Of a stretch of 37,416 nucleotides of DNA, positions 33,729 to 37,416 are shown one piece after another. The notes under the pieces were generated by a model, which saw only the letters and a program-made list of their open reading frames with translations, was not told where the DNA came from and did no database searches. Positions within the stretch are counted from its first letter, which is position 1. The number at the start of each line of letters is the position of its first letter. The translations under genes were made by a program, and so were the position numbers. The stretch covers positions 1 through 37,416 of the forward strand of contig JAJIRX010000735.1 in NCBI GenBank assembly GCA_023853785.1, read 5' to 3'. The stretch comes from Psilocybe azurescens (taxonomy: Eukaryota > Basidiomycota > Agaricomycetes > Agaricales > Agrocybaceae).

Positions 33729-34681
33729 TCAGTAATCTCTATCCCTCGACTGGTATCCACGGTTGGAGTAAGAGCTTCGGTTGTCCTGCCTTCCTCCGCC
33801 TCCCCGTCTCTTGTCACCTCCTCTGGGAGCATCCCGCCTGGGGCGAGCATATGAAAGGACGATGTTGCCCTGCTCAGTGGAGGCACCGTTCAACTTGTTG
33901 ATGGCCTCAGTGGCGGTGGCAACGTCCTCGAACTCGACGAATCCAGCGTTGGTCTTCTCTCCGGTGTTTCCATCACGGACTGAAATAGAGTCAGCATACA
34001 CTGACAACAAAAAGAAAGAAAGAACGCACTGAAGTAAATGCTGACAATCTGGTCCTTGAATTCAGTCATGAGCTGTCGGAGAGCGTTCTCATCCTGGTGG
34101 AACCTAGCAAAGTAGACTTTGCTGTTGGGTTCCTGCCTGGGGCCGAGGCTGGCCTGGCGAGCGTAGTCGACGAAGAGGTCGCGGCCAGCAACATGGAGAG
34201 GCTCAGCGGCTGAAGAGGTGACAGCAGCAGTGGCCGCCTCCACGTTGGAAAAGGTGATATGGGCAAATCCACGAGGACGGCCATCAGCGTGGGTCTCTAC
34301 AAACACGAAATAGAATGAAATGAACACGAATGAACAAAAAAAATAAAAAAGTTGAAAAAAAAAGGCACGTACGAATACGGACGCTCTCGACTTGACCGAA
34401 CTCTGAGAACAGCTCTGTGAGGTCCTCTTTTGTCATATCCCAGGGCATGTTTCCAATGTAGATGGACTCTGAGGCAGGCGTGGGCGCCTGGTCGCGGCGC
34501 TCGAATGCCAGCACCGAGGCGGACGAGAACGCGCGTGCAGCAGTGAGTCTCGACACGGCAGGCGCAACAACGGCCTGACGGAGGACGAGGAGCTGAGAGT
34601 CCCTCGAAGCAGGGAAGCCGCAGCGCGAGCGACTGCGCGGAGGCTGAGCCTGGCCTGTTGACGGAGGACGTTAGAGAACAT
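33729..34681 (-). CDS. Two-RRM RNA-binding protein with mitochondrial-type leader
   Basis: Exons, minus strand: 34681-34373, 34296-34030 and 33979-33729. Adding one G at 34601-34603 gives 828 nt, about 275 aa. The N-terminus MFSNVLRQQARLSLRAVARA, rich in Arg, Ala and Ser with no acids, followed by SRLTAARAFSSAS, fits a mitochondrial presequence. RRM1 (about residues 77-157) has RNP2 SIYIGNMPWD and RNP1 GRPRGFAHITF. RRM2 (about 170-245) has KVYFARFHQDE and NAGFVEFED. The C-terminal 35 residues are Arg/Gly/Ser-rich (GGDKRRGGGGRQDN). Family knowledge supports single-stranded RNA or DNA binding; a mitochondrial site is inferred from the leader only. Introns are 76 and 50 nt. The start is well supported because the leader begins immediately at the ATG. 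Confidence 0.92.
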
Positions 34682-35113
34682 TTTTGGAGTGGAGGTGGTT
34701 GATGGAGAAGGGGAGGTGACGGGACAAAAGTAAATAACTTCTATTTTTCCTTCAAGAAAAGTTTTCGATCTTGTGACTTAATGCACGTGAAGCAATGTAA
34801 ACACTTTACCCCGGACGGCGGAGTCCGGACGGAGTCAATCTGAAGCGGTTAAGCTTTGAATGCCTGGGCTGGGTGTATGTTACTAGAGTACAAGTTGTAT
34901 AAATAATTGGATAGCTCATTATATACAAGTGTTTTAATAGTGATACAGCATATGCACGAGGAAAGCGAAAGAAAAATTAAAATCTATTTTACATCACTGC
35001 TCGGTCCTCGGACCGCTTCGCGTTCAAGGGGTTCAGGAAAGGACAACCCACTGACCATAAATCGACGATTTTCTTCAGGCGGGGCTCAAGATTATACTCG
35101 TCTTCCTCAAACT
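34682..35113. other. Intergenic
   Basis: Upstream DNA of the RRM gene and 3' flank of the F-box-like gene. It includes a CCGGACGGCGGAGTCCGGAC stretch near 34812-34831 that can form a short hairpin. No gene was seen. Confidence 0.4.
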
Positions 35114-36202
35114 TCAGCGCCGCAAGTAGTCGAATGGCGCAAAGTACAGTCGGAAGCTATGGCCAGGGATTAGACTCGACTCCAAAAGATACTGTATCAA
35201 ACGGACCTCGTATATTCGTGGCTCCGGCAGAAAAGGAGATTTCTCGGTTATCACAGATGTGTATCTTTCATAGACCGCTTCCACTTTCAGCAGTGAGGTA
35301 TGTATCATGGAACGAACGGCCTGAAAGGGAATCAAGCGATTAATATCTATATTATGGTTCAGAGAGCTAGGGAAGACGAACAGCGGTAGGCCCTGTTCCA
35401 TCCGCGCTGCTCGAGGGCTGCAGAATCATCATTGAGATGGCATGGTTGTGAAGATCTGCAAAGGACTGAACGATCACAAGCCCCTAAAGCGTGGCGCAAC
35501 AGTTAATGAATAAATTAGCACACTCTTCCTTCAAAGTCAAGAGAAACACAAACCATGGCGAGCTAGTTCAAACTCTTGTGCTATACAGCATCGAAGCGGG
35601 ATTGTCACCTCAACTGGATACACACGTTCGCACAGGGGCTCTGATTGTGCCAATGCAGACAGAATGACCTTGTGTGTGGTTTGGAATACGTCAGGAGGAG
35701 AGCGGCTGGCGTTTCGTCGGAGGGAGATACAGCTCAAGTACAGAGCGTACGCGAAAACCAACGAAGAAGCCGTACAGTCAATAGTTTGAAATGACACACT
35801 CCCCATTCAGATGAACTCCTTAGTCGTGTCCCCAGATGACTGAGGTAGATGAATATCTCGCGTGAAGTACGCAGCATCCTAACAAGTGTAAAAACATCGA
35901 TCATCGATTAGAATGAGAGGGAGGTGAATACACACGACATCGGCCAAGGAAAGTAAATACCTTGCATCGTCTTTGTCGTATCGTTTTCTGTATATCGAAC
36001 GCCTTCCCGCGATGTCGGTAGAGATAGCCTTAAACGTACGCGAGACACGATGCAAGGTGTCCATTATACTCCTCTCCCACGGGGTATCTTCCGTCGAAAC
36101 ACAGATAGAATGTACGCTGTCAGTGATAGCCACCAAGAGGATTTTGTATAACAGCTCAGTAGGAAGGGCGAGTTCACGACGGGGGTTCCATTCTGCCTCC
36201 AT
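35114..36202 (-). CDS. F-box-like protein with an in-frame stop and a run-length break
   Basis: Exon 1 runs 36202-35936 and begins MEAEWNPRRELALPTELLYK; LALPTELLYKILLVAITDSV is F-box-like. Exon 2 (35878-35554) reads DAAYFTRDIHLPQSSGDTTK, then TGA at 35809-35807, then GSVSFQTIDCTASSLVFAYA and VEVTIPLRCCIAQEFELAR. Exon 3 starts near 35482 (LVIVQSFADLHNHAISMMIL), needing one fewer G in the run at 35481-35484. A further intron with donor GTTCGT and acceptor TTTCAG (about 35375-35313) leads to AVRSMIHTSLLKVEAVYERY and the stop at 35116-35114. The encoded protein would be about 330 aa. The TGA is not next to a long run, so either it is a real nonsense change or the exon border is different. Its sequence is unlike that of the F-box-like gene at 11612. 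Confidence 0.6.
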
Positions 36203-36763
36203 TGTAGTACAATCAAACAACTCGATACGTGGATATAGGGAGATCAACAGCCAAAAGATGGTGGACCGGGAATGAATTGGGACTGGATGCCTGGTATAAG
36301 TAGCCTCCGGGTTGCCTCCGGGTTTCCGACCAAGTTCAAAGAGTGATATAGATTATAGTATGGTGTCGCATACGCTGTACTTCGAGATACGGAAAGCAGG
36401 TGCCAGTCCCCTGTGGCCTGAGGTTTGTGACGAGGTCAGAATGATGGTCGTTGACGATGTGGCATCGATTCAGGAGAGCGACCCTGCAGTGAATAAATAA
36501 CCGAGTGACTAAGACTCTTTCCGGTCAAAGCAGGGACCAAGCAGGGACAAATATCTGCTGTACTCGAACATCCACCATCGCCACGTCCAGTCCTCTTGTC
36601 ATTTTCAGTCTTCAATCTTCAAGTGCATTGAAGGTTGTCAGTATCATGCTAGTCGAAAACTGGATTTATTAACATTGCTGCTCGAAAAGAGCCACTCGGA
36701 AAAACGTAACTTTTGGATGACATCGACGATTTGTCACCTTTTCTCGGCAAATATCGCTTTGTT
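36203..36763. other. Intergenic, no gene recognised
   Basis: Upstream DNA of the F-box-like gene. It contains a repeated GGTTGCCTCCGGG-type motif near 36305-36325 and no supported gene. Confidence 0.4.
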
Positions 36764-36828
36764 TCAACCTATTCCTGATCTACGTTGAAATAAACTGGCA
36801 TCTACTCTCATCAAACGTAAAAAAACTA

Positions 36829-37224
36829 CTATTTCGTGATATCCTCTGCGCTTCGATCCCACAGCGTTGATGGCTTCAACCGTCTTCCCGTATTGCTGCT
36901 TTTGTTGATTCCATACCTCACTGGGCCATCGGTGCATAATGGATCGACCGCGACATTCAAGGAAGTGGTGTGGATATCTATCTTCTCGCTGTCCATCCGT
37001 AACCTGTAAATAGACAGAATAGTAAAGCTCGACCATGTCTTCATCGCGGACTCAATATGTGACCCACTCTTGAAAACATCTCTCAGGCCTCTGAACATAG
37101 GATGCCCTTGGCCTACGTGTGTCGATGTGTTATGCGATGAAGTCGAAAATAAGTGACTGACGTGTGGCTGTATAGCAGTGCGATAGACTACAACAGTCGA
37201 TATCATTAATTGCAGTGTCGTCAC
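36829..37224 (-). other. Open frame of uncertain status
   Basis: A 131-codon frame without a clear ATG at its start includes HPMFRGLRDVFKSGSHIESA and SLNVAVDPLCTDGPVRYG, which look mildly protein-like. A possible TTTACAG acceptor lies near 37017. It matches no family I know, and it lies directly behind the 3' end of the partial dehydrogenase copy on the same strand. It may be a short gene, a fragment, or chance. Confidence 0.25.
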
Positions 37225-37316
37225 CTATGCGTTCCCATTCCCCTCGGGGCAAGAGACTAAAACCTTTGTACACAAACACTATATATTTGTGTGCATGGAT
37301 TTTCCCTTCATGTATT

Positions 37317-37416
37317 TCAAAGAATGACCTCGTTTACCTTCCTTTGCACTAGTCTCAATTGCATCCAGAAGTCGATGGTGTTTGACTGCATCCTCGATCG
37401 TCGCATATGTGCCGGT
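37317..37416 (-). CDS. 3' end of a second Gfo/Idh/MocA dehydrogenase copy (partial)
   Basis: The minus strand from the window edge reads TGTYATIEDAVKHHRLLDAI, then ETSAKEGKR. This is nearly the same as the end of the gene at 29562-30875 (TYATIEDAVKHHRLLDAIE, ASAKEGKR). By eye about nine in ten bases agree over 97 bp, and similarity continues into the 3' flank to about 37240 (shared AAGGTTTTAGTCTC). One extra G before the end shifts the frame; without it the copy ends KRVIL-stop at 37319-37317, matching KRIIL-stop of the first copy. The gene is cut off by the window edge. Confidence 0.85.
   Translation of the reverse strand, partial: PAHMRRSRMQSNTIDFWMQLRLVQRKVNEVIL

Noticed and set aside
34812..34831. 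CCGGACGGCGGAGTCCGG as a terminator hairpin
   Set aside because: Bacterial-type terminators do not apply in a fungal nuclear genome, and it lies upstream of the RRM gene, not at a gene end.
1..37416. tRNA or rRNA genes
   Set aside because: I looked for T-loop (GGTTCGA-type) and conserved rRNA sequence by eye and found no candidate with matching arms.

Overview
The window reads as nuclear DNA of a filamentous basidiomycete, most likely an Agaricomycete. Genes are split by many short GT-AG introns (about 47-110 nt), sit on both strands, and belong to families typical of that group: a many-exon GMC oxidoreductase, a heme-thiolate peroxidase, an MGST3-type MAPEG protein, HET-domain and F-box-like proteins, and an OTU protease. 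I see no rRNA, tRNA, CRISPR array or bacterial operon.

Layout. 0-7 kb: a decayed minus-strand coding region, a small zinc-motif/coiled-coil gene (2502-3266), a single-exon unknown gene (4664-5473, minus) and purine-rich intergenic DNA. 7-13 kb: an OTU deubiquitinase-like gene (7055-10395, minus) divergent from an F-box-like gene (11612-12882). 13-19 kb: a gene-poor, decayed stretch with a fragment of that F-box-like gene, a dead HET gene and a 486-bp inverted-repeat element lying inside it. 19-20 kb: a seven-exon MGST3-like gene (minus). 20.7-23.7 kb: a 2.9-kb element with about 65-bp terminal inverted repeats, holding a degenerate gene built from tandemly repeated mini-exons. 24-31 kb: a small two-exon gene, then a redox cluster: heme-thiolate peroxidase, GMC oxidoreductase and a divergent Gfo/Idh/MocA dehydrogenase. 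31-37.4 kb: a conserved unknown gene, a two-RRM protein with a mitochondrial-type leader, a second F-box-like gene, and at the right edge the 3' end of a second, inverted copy of the Gfo/Idh/MocA gene.

Overall pattern. In most recognisable genes the family-consistent reading frame changes exactly at a mononucleotide run, usually by one missing base. Once each run is allowed one base more or less, exon phases and total lengths come out divisible by three in the MGST3, GMC, Gfo/Idh/MocA and RRM genes. This looks more like homopolymer error in a long-read assembly than independent death of so many genes, so I annotate these as genes with apparent frame breaks. The HET locus, the 15.3-kb F-box fragment and the gene inside the inverted-repeat element carry true stops and look dead.

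The peroxidase, the GMC oxidase (a likely H2O2 producer), the Gfo/Idh/MocA dehydrogenase (two copies) and the glutathione-transferase-type membrane protein could form an oxidative metabolism or detoxification neighbourhood. That link is inferred from proximity only.
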